From Oscillospiraceae bacterium (GTDB lineage: Bacteria; Bacillota; Clostridia; Oscillospirales; Oscillospiraceae): a stretch of DNA of 36,220 nucleotides. Both the position numbers and the translations under genes were made by a program. Every line of letters starts with the position of its first letter. Position 1 is the stretch's first letter. Where the stretch lies: positions 1 through 36,220 of the forward strand of contig CACXAQ010000039.1 of the NCBI GenBank assembly GCA_902765595.1. The letters are read 5' to 3'. Positions 12,920 through 21,232 of this stretch are shown here, one piece after another. The notes under the pieces are model-generated. The model saw only the letters and a list, made by a program, of their open reading frames with translations, made no database searches and was not told the origin of the DNA.

Positions 12920-14914
12920 ATGGAGCGGATCGTTGCCCTGGCAGGGAACCCCAACGTGGGGAAAAGCACCCTGTTCAATCAATTGACCGGACTGCGGCAG
13001 CATACCGGGAACTGGACGGGGAAAACCGTGAGCACCGCCCGGGGCCGCTGCGGGGACTATACGCTGGTGGATCTGCCCGGGACCTACTCCCTGCAGCCCC
13101 ATTCCGCCGAGGAGACCGTGGCCAGGGACTTTTTGCTTCACGGAGGGGCGGAGGCGGTTGTCGTGGTGTGCGACGCGGGCTGCCTGGAGCGGAACCTGAA
13201 TCTGGCGCTCCAGTGCCGGGAGCTCTGCAAAAGAGTGCTGGTCTGCGTCAATCTTCTGGACGAGGCGCAGCGGCGGGGCATCCTGGTGGACTGCGGCGCC
13301 CTGTCCCGGGAACTGGGCGTCCCGGTGATTGGCATCGTTGCCCGGGAGCGGGGCTGCCGGGACCGGGTCCTGGCGGCCTTGGACGCGCTGATGGCAGCCC
13401 CGGAACAGCCGCCGCCGGCGCTGCCTTATCCCCCTGAAATCCGGGCGGCGATGGAGCGGCTGCTGCCCATTGCGGCGGGAGAGCGTTTCCCTGCCCCTTG
13501 GCTCTGCATCCAATTGCTGGCGGGGGAGACGCTGCCCGTCTCACAGGAGCTTCAGGAGGCCGCCGGAGAGGAACGGGCTGCCCTGGGCCTTGACCGGGAC
13601 GCGCTGGAGGATCGGATCACCGACACCCTGGTGCGGGAAGGGGAGCGGCTCTGCCGCGGCGCCGTCAGCGGCAGGCGGGAGGGCTACAGCGCCAAAGACG
13701 CCCGCCTGGACCGGGTGCTGACCGGGCGTTGGCTGGCCTTTCCGGTGCTGCTGCTGCTCCTGCTGGCCGTGTTTTACATCACGATCCGTGGGGCCAACGT
13801 CCCCTCGGAATGGCTGGGCGCGCGCCTCTCGGAGCTGGGAGAGCTGCTGCGCCGGGGGCTGGAGGCGCTGGACGCGCCGCCCTGGCTGACGGGACTGCTG
13901 CTGGATGGGGCCTACCGGAGCCTGAGCCTGGTGGTGTCGGTGATGCTGCCGCCTATGGCCATCTTTTTCCCGCTCTTCACCCTGCTGGAGGACGCGGGCT
14001 ATCTTCCCCGGGTGGCCTACAATCTGGACCGGCCCTTCCAGTGCTGCCGCGCCTGCGGCAAGCAGAGCCTGTGTATGATGATGGGCCTGGGCTGCAACGC
14101 CGTGGGGGTCACCGGCTGCCGGATCATCGACTCTCCCCGGGAGCGGCTGCTGGCCGTGCTGACCAACGGCATCATGCCCTGCAACGGACGCTTCCCGCTG
14201 CTCATTGCCCTGCTGACGCTGTTTTTCACCCCGGCGGGAGGCTCGCCCCTGGGCCCCGCCCTGGGACTCACCCTGGTGATCGCCGGGAGCGTGGCCGCCA
14301 CCTTCGCTGTAACGGCGCTCCTGTCCCGTACCCTGCTGCGGGGCCAGCCCTCGGCCTTCGTGCTGGAGCTGCCGCCCTACCGGCGGCCGCAGATCGGGAA
14401 GGTGCTGCTCCGCTCCGTGCTGGATCGGACCCTCTTCGTCCTGGGACGGGCGGCGGCGGTGGCGGCGCCGGCGGGGGCGCTGCTGTGGCTGCTGGGCCAT
14501 GTACAGCTTGGCGGGGAGAGCCTTCTCCTCCGCTGTGCCGGGGCGCTGGACCCGGCGGGACGTTTCTTTGGCCTGGACGGGGCCATTCTGCTGGCTTTTC
14601 TGCTGGGTCTGCCCGCCAACGAGACGGTGCTTCCCATCCTGCTGATGATCTATGGCGCCGGCGGGACGCTGGGCGAGGTGGGCGCCCTGTCGGAGGTCCA
14701 CGCACTGCTGCTGCAAAACGGCTGGACGGCGCTGACGGCGCTGTGCGCGGTGATCTTCACGGTGCTCCACTGGCCCTGCTCCACCACGCTCCTGACGGTG
14801 AAAAAGGAGACGGGAAGCTGGAAATGGATGGCGCTGGCGGCGGCGGTGCCCACGGCGCTGGGCCTTTTGCTCTGCGCGCTGGCGGGGGTCGTCGGAAGAA
14901 TACTGACCATATAA
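12920..14914 (+). CDS. feoB: Ferrous iron transport protein B (FeoB)
   Basis: FeoB is a GTPase-coupled Fe(II) importer in the cytoplasmic membrane. The 664-residue protein has an N-terminal G domain: G1 GNPNVGKST (residues 9-17), G2 around TGNWTGKT, G3 DLPG near 55, G4 NLLD near 113. The membrane part carries the Gate motifs, including CGKQSLCMMMGLGCN near 385 and the GLPANETVLPILL segment near 560, with about 8-10 hydrophobic helices. The start ATG at 12920 follows GAGG closely (TGAGGAG overlaps the feoA stop), indicating translational coupling with feoA. The length is at the short end of the family. High-GC gate cysteines are preserved. Confidence 0.95.
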   Translation: MERIVALAGNPNVGKSTLFNQLTGLRQHTGNWTGKTVSTARGRCGDYTLVDLPGTYSLQPHSAEETVARDFLLHGGAEAVVVVCDAGCLERNLNLALQCRELCKRVLVCVNLLDEAQRRGILVDCGALSRELGVPVIGIVARERGCRDRVLAALDALMAAPEQPPPALPYPPEIRAAMERLLPIAAGERFPAPWLCIQLLAGETLPVSQELQEAAGEERAALGLDRDALEDRITDTLVREGERLCRGAVSGRREGYSAKDARLDRVLTGRWLAFPVLLLLLLAVFYITIRGANVPSEWLGARLSELGELLRRGLEALDAPPWLTGLLLDGAYRSLSLVVSVMLPPMAIFFPLFTLLEDAGYLPRVAYNLDRPFQCCRACGKQSLCMMMGLGCNAVGVTGCRIIDSPRERLLAVLTNGIMPCNGRFPLLIALLTLFFTPAGGSPLGPALGLTLVIAGSVAATFAVTALLSRTLLRGQPSAFVLELPPYRRPQIGKVLLRSVLDRTLFVLGRAAAVAAPAGALLWLLGHVQLGGESLLLRCAGALDPAGRFFGLDGAILLAFLLGLPANETVLPILLMIYGAGGTLGEVGALSEVHALLLQNGWTALTALCAVIFTVLHWPCSTTLLTVKKETGSWKWMALAAAVPTALGLLLCALAGVVGRILTI

Positions 14915-14915
14915 A

Positions 14916-14942
14916 AACTGGCGGGCTATATGCCCGCCAGTT
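14916..14942 (-). terminator. Terminator between feoB and the convergent gene
   Basis: Perfect 11-bp stem AACTGGCGGGC/GCCCGCCAGTT with a 5-base loop. The T-run is on the minus strand (TTTTTAT after the stem), so it best serves the 14950-15318 gene, but it may also stop feoB read-through. Confidence 0.8.
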
Positions 14943-14949
14943 CAAGCTG

Positions 14950-15318
14950 TTATTCCTTTTCGCCTACGCCCACGGGCAGCTCCGGAGCCGCCTCGTGGAT
15001 GGCGGCCAGGGCCGCGTCCATGGCCTTCTCATCCTCGGAGATGAAGTTCGCGATCTCCTTTCCGCCCACCACAAAGACCATTCGGAAATAGGCGAAGAAG
15101 GCCTGGCCGCAGCACATCCGACCCCGGACCTCCTGGACCCGGATAAAGGCCCGCTCCATCCGGGCGTAGGGGATGGCCTTGACGCGAAAGCCGTCCCGAT
15201 AGTATACGGCGAGTTTTCCCACCCGCAGCTTGTCATAGGCTGCGGCAATCTCATAATCGGCGGCCAGAGCCGCACCGTCCAGACCCTCCACCGGCCCGGC
15301 GAAGCGTTTTTCTGCCAT
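14950..15318 (-). CDS. Conserved-looking hypothetical protein
   Basis: The 122-residue protein has no signal peptide or membrane helix. Sequence features include a run of beta-strand-like segments (KLAVYYRDGFRVKAIPY, then AFIRVQEVRGRMCCGQAFF and YFRMVFVVGGKEIANF) and a C-terminal helix with acidic end, reminiscent of a PH-like fold; this is an impression only. I do not recognise the family. The ATG at 15318 is chosen because GGGAGGG lies 6 bases upstream; an in-frame extension overlaps the flavodiiron promoter region. It is convergent with feoB and divergent from the flavodiiron gene. Confidence 0.75.
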   Translation of the reverse strand: MAEKRFAGPVEGLDGAALAADYEIAAAYDKLRVGKLAVYYRDGFRVKAIPYARMERAFIRVQEVRGRMCCGQAFFAYFRMVFVVGGKEIANFISEDEKAMDAALAAIHEAAPELPVGVGEKE

Positions 15319-15363
15319 GATGTTCCCTCCCGGATGCTTTTTCCATATCATATCAGATTCCTG

Positions 15364-15392
15364 TTGCAAGTTCCACTGAAAATTTATATAAT
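15364..15392 (+). promoter_or_regulatory. Promoter of the flavodiiron gene
   Basis: TTGCAA (15364-15369), 17 bases, TATAAT (15387-15392). Confidence 0.75.
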
Positions 15393-15443
15393 GGACACGT
15401 TAAGCCCAAATTTTTCTTTGCCGAAAGGCGGAAGGGAGCGACT

Positions 15444-17459
15444 ATGTACTGCACGAGAAAAGTGACCGATGATCTGATCTGGGTCGGCGCGGACGACCGG
15501 AGGCTTGCCTGCTTTGAAGGCGTTTACGGTGTTCCCGACGGCGTTTCCTATAACTCCTACCTGCTGCTGGACGAGAAGACCGTCCTGTTCGACACGGTGG
15601 ACAAGGCGGTGTACAGCGTCTTTCTGGAGAACGTGGCCCACGCGCTGGGCGGGCGGAAGCTGGACTACCTGGTGGTGCACCACATGGAGCCGGACCACGC
15701 CGCCACCCAGGAGCTGCTGCTCCGGCGCTATCCCGAGGCCAAGATCGTCTGCAACGCCAAGATCCAGACCATGATGAAGCAATTCCTTGGCGTGGACCTT
15801 TCGGAGCGCACCGTCCTGGTGAAGGAGGGCGACACCCTCTCCACCGGCAAGCACAACTTTACCTTTGTCATGGCTCCCATGGTCCACTGGCCCGAGGTCA
15901 TGCTGAGCTACGACCTGACGGACAAGATCCTCTTTTCCGCCGACGCCTTCGGCACCTTCGGCGCGCTGAACGGCCGCCTCTTCAACGATGAGACGGACTT
16001 CTTCGCGGAGGATCTGGACGAGGCCCGCCGCTACTACACCAACATCGTGGGCAAGTACGGCGCCCAGGTCCAGGCGGTGCTGAAAAAGGCCGCAAAGCTG
16101 GACATCGCCCTGGTCTGCCCCCTCCACGGCTACGTCTGGCGCAGCCACTTCGGCGACTTTTTGGAGAAGTACCTGCTCTGGTCCAGCTACACCCCGGAGG
16201 AGAAGAGCGTGCTGCTGGCCTACGCCTCCGTCTACGGCCACACCGAGAACGCCGCCAACATCCTGGCCTGCAAGCTGGCGGAGCGGGGCGTGAAGGTCCG
16301 GATGTACGACACCTCCATGACTCCCGCCAGCTACATCGTCTCCGACGCCTTCCGCTGCAGCCACCTGGTCTTCGCCGCCACCACCTATAACGCCGGCGTC
16401 TTCGTCACCATGGAGAACCTCCTGCACGACATCGCCGCCCACAACCTGCAGAACCGCAAGGTGGCCGTCATCGAGAACGGCTCCTGGGCGCCCACCAGCG
16501 GCAAGATCATGCGGGAGCTGCTCGCGCCCCTGAAGGGCACCGAGTTCATCGGGGAGAACGTGACCCTCAAGTCCGCCCTGGCGGAGGACCAACTCCCGCA
16601 GCTGGACGCCCTGGCCGACCTGATCGCCGAGGACATCAATCCGAAGCCCGCGGCCGCTCCGGTCCCCGCTGCGGCGGCGGAGCCCGTGGCCCTGGGGCCC
16701 GACGCGGTGGACAAGAAGGCCTTCAACAAGCTCACCTACGGCGTCCAGGTCCTGACCACCCGGGTGGACGGCAGGGACTACGGCTGCATCATCAACTCCG
16801 CCGTCCAGGTGGCCTCCGGCGAGCCCAAGAAGCTGGCCATCTCCGTCATCGCCAAAAACTACAGCGCCGAGATGGTGGCCAAGGCCGGCGTCTTCAACGT
16901 CTCCATCCTCACCGAGGACGCGCCCTACAGCCTGTTCCAGCGCTTCGGCTTCCAGAGCGGGCGGGACGTGGACAAGTTCGAGGGCCTGCCCTATGACGAG
17001 CGCACGGAAAACGGCCTGCGCTACATCCCCGAGTATACCAACGCCGTCATCTCCTGCCGGGTCACCGAGGTGCGGGATCTGGGCGCGTCCATCCTCTTCA
17101 TTGCGGACGTGGAGGAGGCGAAAGTCCTCTCCAAGGCGCCCAGCTGCAGCTACAGCTACTACCACGCCCACATCAAGCCCAAGAAAAACCCGGCTCCCGA
17201 GCAGAAGGAGTGCTGGGTCTGCAAGGTCTGCGGCTATGTCTATGAGGGCGCGGAGCTGCCTGACGACTTTGTCTGCCCCCTCTGCAAGCACGGCAAGGAC
17301 GACTTCGAGCACGTGGTGCCCGACCGGAAGCCCAAGGTGAAGGGCTATGTCTGCAAGATCTGCGGCCACTTCGAGCCCTGCGAGGGCGAGCTGCCCGCCG
17401 ATTACACCTGCCCCCTCTGCAAGCACCCGCGGGAGGATTTCGAGCCTGCGGAGCAGTAA
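15444..17459 (+). CDS. Flavodiiron protein with fused flavin reductase and two rubredoxin domains
   Basis: Flavodiiron proteins reduce O2 to water and/or NO to N2O in anaerobes. Domain order in the 671 residues: metallo-beta-lactamase-like diiron domain (about 1-250) with iron ligands H80-x-E82-x-D84-H85, the histidine in MVHWPE near 148, the aspartate in FSADAFG near 167 and the histidine in PLHGYVW near 229; flavodoxin domain (about 255-395, FMN loop after LLAYASVYGHTENAA); an Ala/Pro linker near 405-420; a flavin-reductase-like FMN-binding barrel (about 425-575); and two short rubredoxin domains (CKVCGY...CPLC and CKICGH...CPLC, about 590-671). The protein thus carries a self-contained electron chain from NAD(P)H or rubredoxin reductase to the diiron site. 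GAAGGGAG precedes the ATG at 15444. It is monocistronic with a strong terminator behind it. Confidence 0.93.
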   Translation: MYCTRKVTDDLIWVGADDRRLACFEGVYGVPDGVSYNSYLLLDEKTVLFDTVDKAVYSVFLENVAHALGGRKLDYLVVHHMEPDHAATQELLLRRYPEAKIVCNAKIQTMMKQFLGVDLSERTVLVKEGDTLSTGKHNFTFVMAPMVHWPEVMLSYDLTDKILFSADAFGTFGALNGRLFNDETDFFAEDLDEARRYYTNIVGKYGAQVQAVLKKAAKLDIALVCPLHGYVWRSHFGDFLEKYLLWSSYTPEEKSVLLAYASVYGHTENAANILACKLAERGVKVRMYDTSMTPASYIVSDAFRCSHLVFAATTYNAGVFVTMENLLHDIAAHNLQNRKVAVIENGSWAPTSGKIMRELLAPLKGTEFIGENVTLKSALAEDQLPQLDALADLIAEDINPKPAAAPVPAAAAEPVALGPDAVDKKAFNKLTYGVQVLTTRVDGRDYGCIINSAVQVASGEPKKLAISVIAKNYSAEMVAKAGVFNVSILTEDAPYSLFQRFGFQSGRDVDKFEGLPYDERTENGLRYIPEYTNAVISCRVTEVRDLGASILFIADVEEAKVLSKAPSCSYSYYHAHIKPKKNPAPEQKECWVCKVCGYVYEGAELPDDFVCPLCKHGKDDFEHVVPDRKPKVKGYVCKICGHFEPCEGELPADYTCPLCKHPREDFEPAEQ

Positions 17460-17488
17460 GCTGAGGGCAAGACGCCCCAAAACGCAAG

Positions 17489-17522
17489 CCATGCCCCGGT
17501 CGGTGCTCCGACCGGGGCATGG
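17489..17522 (+). terminator. Strong intrinsic terminator after the flavodiiron gene
   Basis: A perfect 15-bp stem (CCATGCCCCGGTCGG / CCGACCGGGGCATGG) with a 4-base loop, followed by TTCGTTTC. It is itself enclosed by ACGCCCCAA (17472-17480) and TTGGGGCGT (17550-17558). Confidence 0.85.
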
Positions 17523-17558
17523 TTCGTTTCGCCGGAGATAAAACAGATCTTGGGGCGT

Positions 17559-17768
17559 GCAGCTTAGGGAGTCGATAGGTTTTGCGAGGCCCTTATCCGC
17601 TCATACTGCACAGAAAACTCCGGAAATACATCAAGTATTCCCGGAGTTTTCTATATTGTCTGAACGAATAATGGCTCTCGCAAAACTGCATTGCACCGCA
17701 AAAAGAGCATTTTCAACGAAGTCCGCCGCAAAAGGATCCTTTTTGCGGCTGTCGCATCCCTAAGCTGC
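17559..17768. repeat. Nested multi-branched palindromic element, element D
   Basis: GCAGCTTAGGGA (17559-17570) pairs perfectly with TCCCTAAGCTGC (17757-17768). Inside are a long imperfect stem starting GTTTTGCGAG (17579-17588) against CTCGCAAAAC (17677-17686), which itself encloses a hairpin AGAAAACTCCGG...CCGGAGTTTTCT (17612-17652), and a separate hairpin GCCGCAAAAGG...CCTTTTTGCGGC (17725-17749). About 210 bases form one closed multi-branch structure without a gene. Confidence 0.75.
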
Positions 17769-17834
17769 GCGCCCCTTGGCAGGCAGGGCTTTTTCTTAAG
17801 AGTCTTAAGCTTTCTTAATTCGAGTCCGCGCCCC

Positions 17835-17863
17835 TTGATTTTGGGTGGGGGAGAGGCTATAAT
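17835..17863 (+). promoter_or_regulatory. sigma-A promoter of the surface protein gene
   Basis: TTGATT (17835-17840), 17 bases, TATAAT (17858-17863). Just upstream is a repeated CTTAAG (17804-17819 region, CTTAAGAGTCTTAAG) that might be a regulatory site; no factor is assigned. Confidence 0.75.
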
Positions 17864-17946
17864 CCAAAATGTGATACAGAATATGGCAATCACGGTTTTC
17901 CCTTTGACCGCAGAACGGCAGGGGAGATCAAGAGGAGGTTTTTGAA

Positions 17947-19257
17947 ATGAAGTTTGCAAAGAAATTGCTGGCTCTGCTGATGGCGCTGGCCCTGATGGCC
18001 ACCATGAGCGTCTGTGCCCTGGCGGAAGGCGAAGGGGATCCCGAGGCTCCCGAGACGCCCGCCAAGATGACCGTCAAGTGCGTGGATACAGAAGGCGCCA
18101 CCATCCGGGATCAGGAGGGCGATTACCTGGACCTGAGCAAGGACGTGACCGTGGACGATAACTACGCCCGCCCCAAGATCGAGGGCTACATGTACCAGAA
18201 GACCACCCTGGACGGGGAAGAGCTGAAGGTGCTGACCGTCAGCCACGACGAGGAGAACAACCCTGTCATCAGCGCTGTGGTCGGTGAGGACACCGAAAAG
18301 ACCCTGACCGGCGAGGAGACGATCCTGTTCGTGTACGAGAAGCATGAACACAGCTACGACGAGGGCAAGGTGACCAAGGAGCCCACCTGCACCGAGCCGG
18401 GCGAGAAGACCTACACCTGCGAATGCGGCGCCACCAAGACCGAGGAGATCCCGGCCCTGGGCCACGACTACGACGAGGGCAAGGTCACCAAGGAGCCCAC
18501 CTGCACCGAGGCGGGTGTCAAGACCTACACCTGCAAGCGCGACAGCTCCCACACCAAGACCGAGGAGATCCCGGCTCTGGGCCATGACTACGACGAGGGC
18601 AAGGTCACCAAGGAGGCCACCTGCACCGAGGCGGGCGTCAAGACCTACACCTGCAAGAACGACAGCAGCCACACCAAGACCGAGGAGATCCCGGCTCTGG
18701 GCCATGACTACGACGAGGGCAAGGTGACCAAGGAGCCCACCTGCAAAGAGGCCGGCGTGAAGACCTATACCTGCAAGCGCGACAGCTCTCACACCAAGAC
18801 CGAGGAAATCAAGAAGGTCGACCATCAGTATGAGCACGGCCGCTGCAAGTTCTGCAACGCCATCAACCCCAAGTTCACCCCTGTTTTCTCCGACGCCACC
18901 AACGGCCACGCCAACTGGGGCAGCAACTACTACTGCCGCTCCAACGCTGCCCGCAAGGACTTCCAGAAGGTCCTGGTGGACGGCAAGGAGATCTCCGCAG
19001 AGAACTACAACCTCTGGGAGGATAAGGGCGACACCGGCATCACCCTCAAGGGCGATTACATCAAGACCCTCAGCGCCGGCAGCCACGAGGTCTCCATCGT
19101 CTCCGTGACCGGCACCGCCACCAGAACCATCAGCGTCAGCGACAAGCCCAAGACCGGCGATGAAGGCGCGGGCATCTGGGCGGGCCTGCTGGTCCTGTCC
19201 ACCCTGGGCTTCGGCGCGGTGCTGCTGACCGCCAAGAAGAGATTCGGCACCCGGTAA
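17947..19257 (+). CDS. Exported cell-surface protein with four cysteine-pair repeats and sortase-type tail
   Basis: The 436-residue protein has a signal peptide (about 1-27, MKFAKKLLALLMALALMA.. ending at ALA), a MucBP-like or similar beta domain (about 35-130), four tandem units of 38-40 residues (about 133-290; core HDYDEGKVTKEPTCTEAG, then TYTCK and TEEIPALG), a globular region (about 290-395) and a C-terminal sorting signal: PKTGD, a hydrophobic helix and KKRFGTR. Sortase anchoring to the wall is inferred from this tail. Each repeat holds two cysteines (one in unit 1 forms a CEC pair), suggesting disulfide or metal-stabilised small beta modules that are common in clostridial surface proteins. 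Ligand unknown. AGGAGG precedes the ATG. Confidence 0.88.
   Translation: MKFAKKLLALLMALALMATMSVCALAEGEGDPEAPETPAKMTVKCVDTEGATIRDQEGDYLDLSKDVTVDDNYARPKIEGYMYQKTTLDGEELKVLTVSHDEENNPVISAVVGEDTEKTLTGEETILFVYEKHEHSYDEGKVTKEPTCTEPGEKTYTCECGATKTEEIPALGHDYDEGKVTKEPTCTEAGVKTYTCKRDSSHTKTEEIPALGHDYDEGKVTKEATCTEAGVKTYTCKNDSSHTKTEEIPALGHDYDEGKVTKEPTCKEAGVKTYTCKRDSSHTKTEEIKKVDHQYEHGRCKFCNAINPKFTPVFSDATNGHANWGSNYYCRSNAARKDFQKVLVDGKEISAENYNLWEDKGDTGITLKGDYIKTLSAGSHEVSIVSVTGTATRTISVSDKPKTGDEGAGIWAGLLVLSTLGFGAVLLTAKKRFGTR
18343..18820 (+). repeat. Four tandem coding repeats (114-120 bp period)
   Basis: Units begin near 18349, 18463, 18583 and 18703 and are nearly identical in DNA, with units 2-4 of 120 bp. 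The high DNA identity suggests recent duplication or homogenisation and a potentially variable repeat number. Confidence 0.85.
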
Positions 19258-19275
19258 TCCTTATACGCACATAAC

Positions 19276-19305
19276 AATATCCCCGGTCGGATGACCGGGG
19301 ATATT
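19276..19305. terminator. Bidirectional terminator
   Basis: Perfect 13-bp stem AATATCCCCGGTC/GACCGGGGATATT with a 4-base loop, between the surface protein gene (+) and the convergent oligoendopeptidase gene (-). Confidence 0.85.
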
Positions 19306-19343
19306 TCCATATCATGCTGTTTTGCGCGGAGACGATACAGAGC

Positions 19344-21029
19344 TCAGGCCCGGATGCTCTCCAAAAGAGCCTCCACATTTCTGGCCAGATCCGCCAGAGC
19401 GCCGGGCTGGAAGGGAGAGGGGAAGCCCGCCTCCTCCAGCAGGTCCGTCCAGACCTTCTCGCCGCCCTGCCTGCTCAGCCGCAGATAGCGGGCAAAGGCG
19501 TCGTCATAATCCTTGCGGGAGGCCAGCAGGAACTGGAAGGCCGCCGTCTGGGCCAGGCAGTAGTCGATGTAATAGAAGGGGCTTTCGTAAATGTGCATCT
19601 GATACTGCCAGCGGGTGCCCTTTTCCAGATAGGGCATGCCCTCAAAGGAAATGTGGGGGCGGAACTGCTCTTCCAGCTTGAGCCACTCCGCGTCACGCTG
19701 GTCCGGCGTCAGATCCGGATTGGCGTAGACGATGTGCTGGAAGGCGTCCACCATGGTGCCGTAGGGGATGAAGGAGAAGCTCTCCAGAGCGTGCATGAAT
19801 TTGTAGCGCTCCGCGTCCTTGCCGAAGAATTTCTCCATGTAGGGCCAGGCGAAGAACTCCATGGACATGGAGTGGGTCTCGGCGGTCTCCATGCCGCCGC
19901 AGCCCAGCTCCAGGGCAAAGCGGTTGTCGGCGATCAGGTAGGCGTTCAGGGCGTGGCCGGCCTCGTGGGTCACCACGTCCACGTCGCCGGTGGTGCCGTT
20001 AAAGTTGGCAAGGATGAAGGGCTGCTTATACTTGGCAAACTCCGTGCAGTAGCCGCCGCCCCACTTGTTCTTGCGGGAATCCACGTCGAAGGCGTCGTTT
20101 TCCAGCATCAGATCGATGAAGTCGCCGGTCTCCCTGCCCATGGCGTGATACATCTCTTTGGCCGCGGCAAAGATCTCCTCCTTGCTGCAGGGGACGGGGT
20201 CGCCGCCGGGCATGATGACGCCGTCGTCGTAGAACTTGTAGTCCTCGATGCCCAGGCGTTTGGCGTTCTCGGTGCGGAGCCTTGCCACCACGGGGACGAT
20301 GTCCTTCAGCACGTTCCTGCGGAAGTTTGCCACCTTCTCCTGGTCGTAGCACAGGCGGCCCATCCGGTAGTAGCCCAGCTCCACGAAGTCCTTGTAGCCC
20401 ATCTTCTTGGCCATCCGGTCCCGGATATGGACCAGACGGTCAAAGATGTCGTCAAGCTCTTTCTTGTGCTCTTCCAGCCCCCGGCCCAGCACCTCGAAGC
20501 ATTCTTTGCGGGTCTGGCGGTCGGCGTCCTTGGCGTACTTCATCAGCATGGCCCGGGGCAGCTTCTCGCCCTTCCACTCAAACTCCATGGCGGCCATCAG
20601 GTCGGAGTATTCGCGCACGACCTTGTTCTCCTCCACCATGTCCTCGATGATCTCATTGGACATGGACTTGCGCTGCACCTCCATGGACTGGAACAGCACC
20701 GGGGAGAGGGCCTCTTCCAGCTCTTTGCGGAAGGGAGAGTCCAGCAGGGCGGAGGCGTAGGCCACGTCGTAGTTGCCCACCACGGGGCCGATCTCGTCGT
20801 AGTACTCGTTTTCGGCCACGTAGAAGGGATCCACGGTGTTGATGGTGTAGCGCATGCTGGCAAGGCTCGCGTTGGTGGAAAACTCCAGGGTGATCTTCAG
20901 GTAATCCTCGCGGGCGGCCAGGATCTCTTCCACGCTTTTGGCGTTTTTGACCCGGGGGATCACGTCCTCCATTACGGCCTTGATCTCCTCCAGTGTTACG
21001 CGGCGATAGGGCAGCTCGGAAACTTTCAT
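19344..21029 (-). CDS. M3 family oligoendopeptidase, copy 2
   Basis: The 561-residue zinc metallopeptidase is paralogous to the one at 6016-7713: zinc motif HEAGH (VTHEAGHALNAYL) and ETHSMSMEFFAWPYMEKFF in pieces, matching EIHSMSMEHFAYPYME of copy 1. Both belong to the PepF/M3 group that degrades short peptides in the cytosol. The start at 21029 (MKVSELPYRR) is favoured over an upstream ATG because the latter lies before the predicted transcription region; AAAGGA is 12 bases upstream, so the ribosome site is only moderate. It is monocistronic with a promoter at 21082-21110 and a terminator at 19276-19305. Confidence 0.94.
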   Translation of the reverse strand: MKVSELPYRRVTLEEIKAVMEDVIPRVKNAKSVEEILAAREDYLKITLEFSTNASLASMRYTINTVDPFYVAENEYYDEIGPVVGNYDVAYASALLDSPFRKELEEALSPVLFQSMEVQRKSMSNEIIEDMVEENKVVREYSDLMAAMEFEWKGEKLPRAMLMKYAKDADRQTRKECFEVLGRGLEEHKKELDDIFDRLVHIRDRMAKKMGYKDFVELGYYRMGRLCYDQEKVANFRRNVLKDIVPVVARLRTENAKRLGIEDYKFYDDGVIMPGGDPVPCSKEEIFAAAKEMYHAMGRETGDFIDLMLENDAFDVDSRKNKWGGGYCTEFAKYKQPFILANFNGTTGDVDVVTHEAGHALNAYLIADNRFALELGCGGMETAETHSMSMEFFAWPYMEKFFGKDAERYKFMHALESFSFIPYGTMVDAFQHIVYANPDLTPDQRDAEWLKLEEQFRPHISFEGMPYLEKGTRWQYQMHIYESPFYYIDYCLAQTAAFQFLLASRKDYDDAFARYLRLSRQGGEKVWTDLLEEAGFPSPFQPGALADLARNVEALLESIRA

Positions 21030-21081
21030 GGGGATACACGTCCTTTCTTTCAAAGCTTCAGCGATGATTTTGCTCGCTTCC

Positions 21082-21110
21082 ACTATACACCGGACGATCC
21101 TTCTTTGCAA
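21082..21110 (-). promoter_or_regulatory. Promoter of oligoendopeptidase copy 2
   Basis: Minus strand: TTGCAA (21105-21110), 17 bases, TATAGT (21082-21087). Confidence 0.7.
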
Positions 21111-21232
21111 TCCCGGATCGCCGCGTCCCGGGGCGGAGAGAAGAAAAAGAAAAAATATGAAATTTTTGAATCTGCCTGTTCACCGGGCGAAATGTGTGTT
21201 ATACTGTAAAAAAAGTTTCGGGGAGGATGGAA

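Noticed and set aside
18343-18820. CRISPR-like regular repeats
   Set aside because: The 120-bp periodicity is coding sequence of a surface protein with no unique spacers; no CRISPR array or cas gene was seen anywhere.
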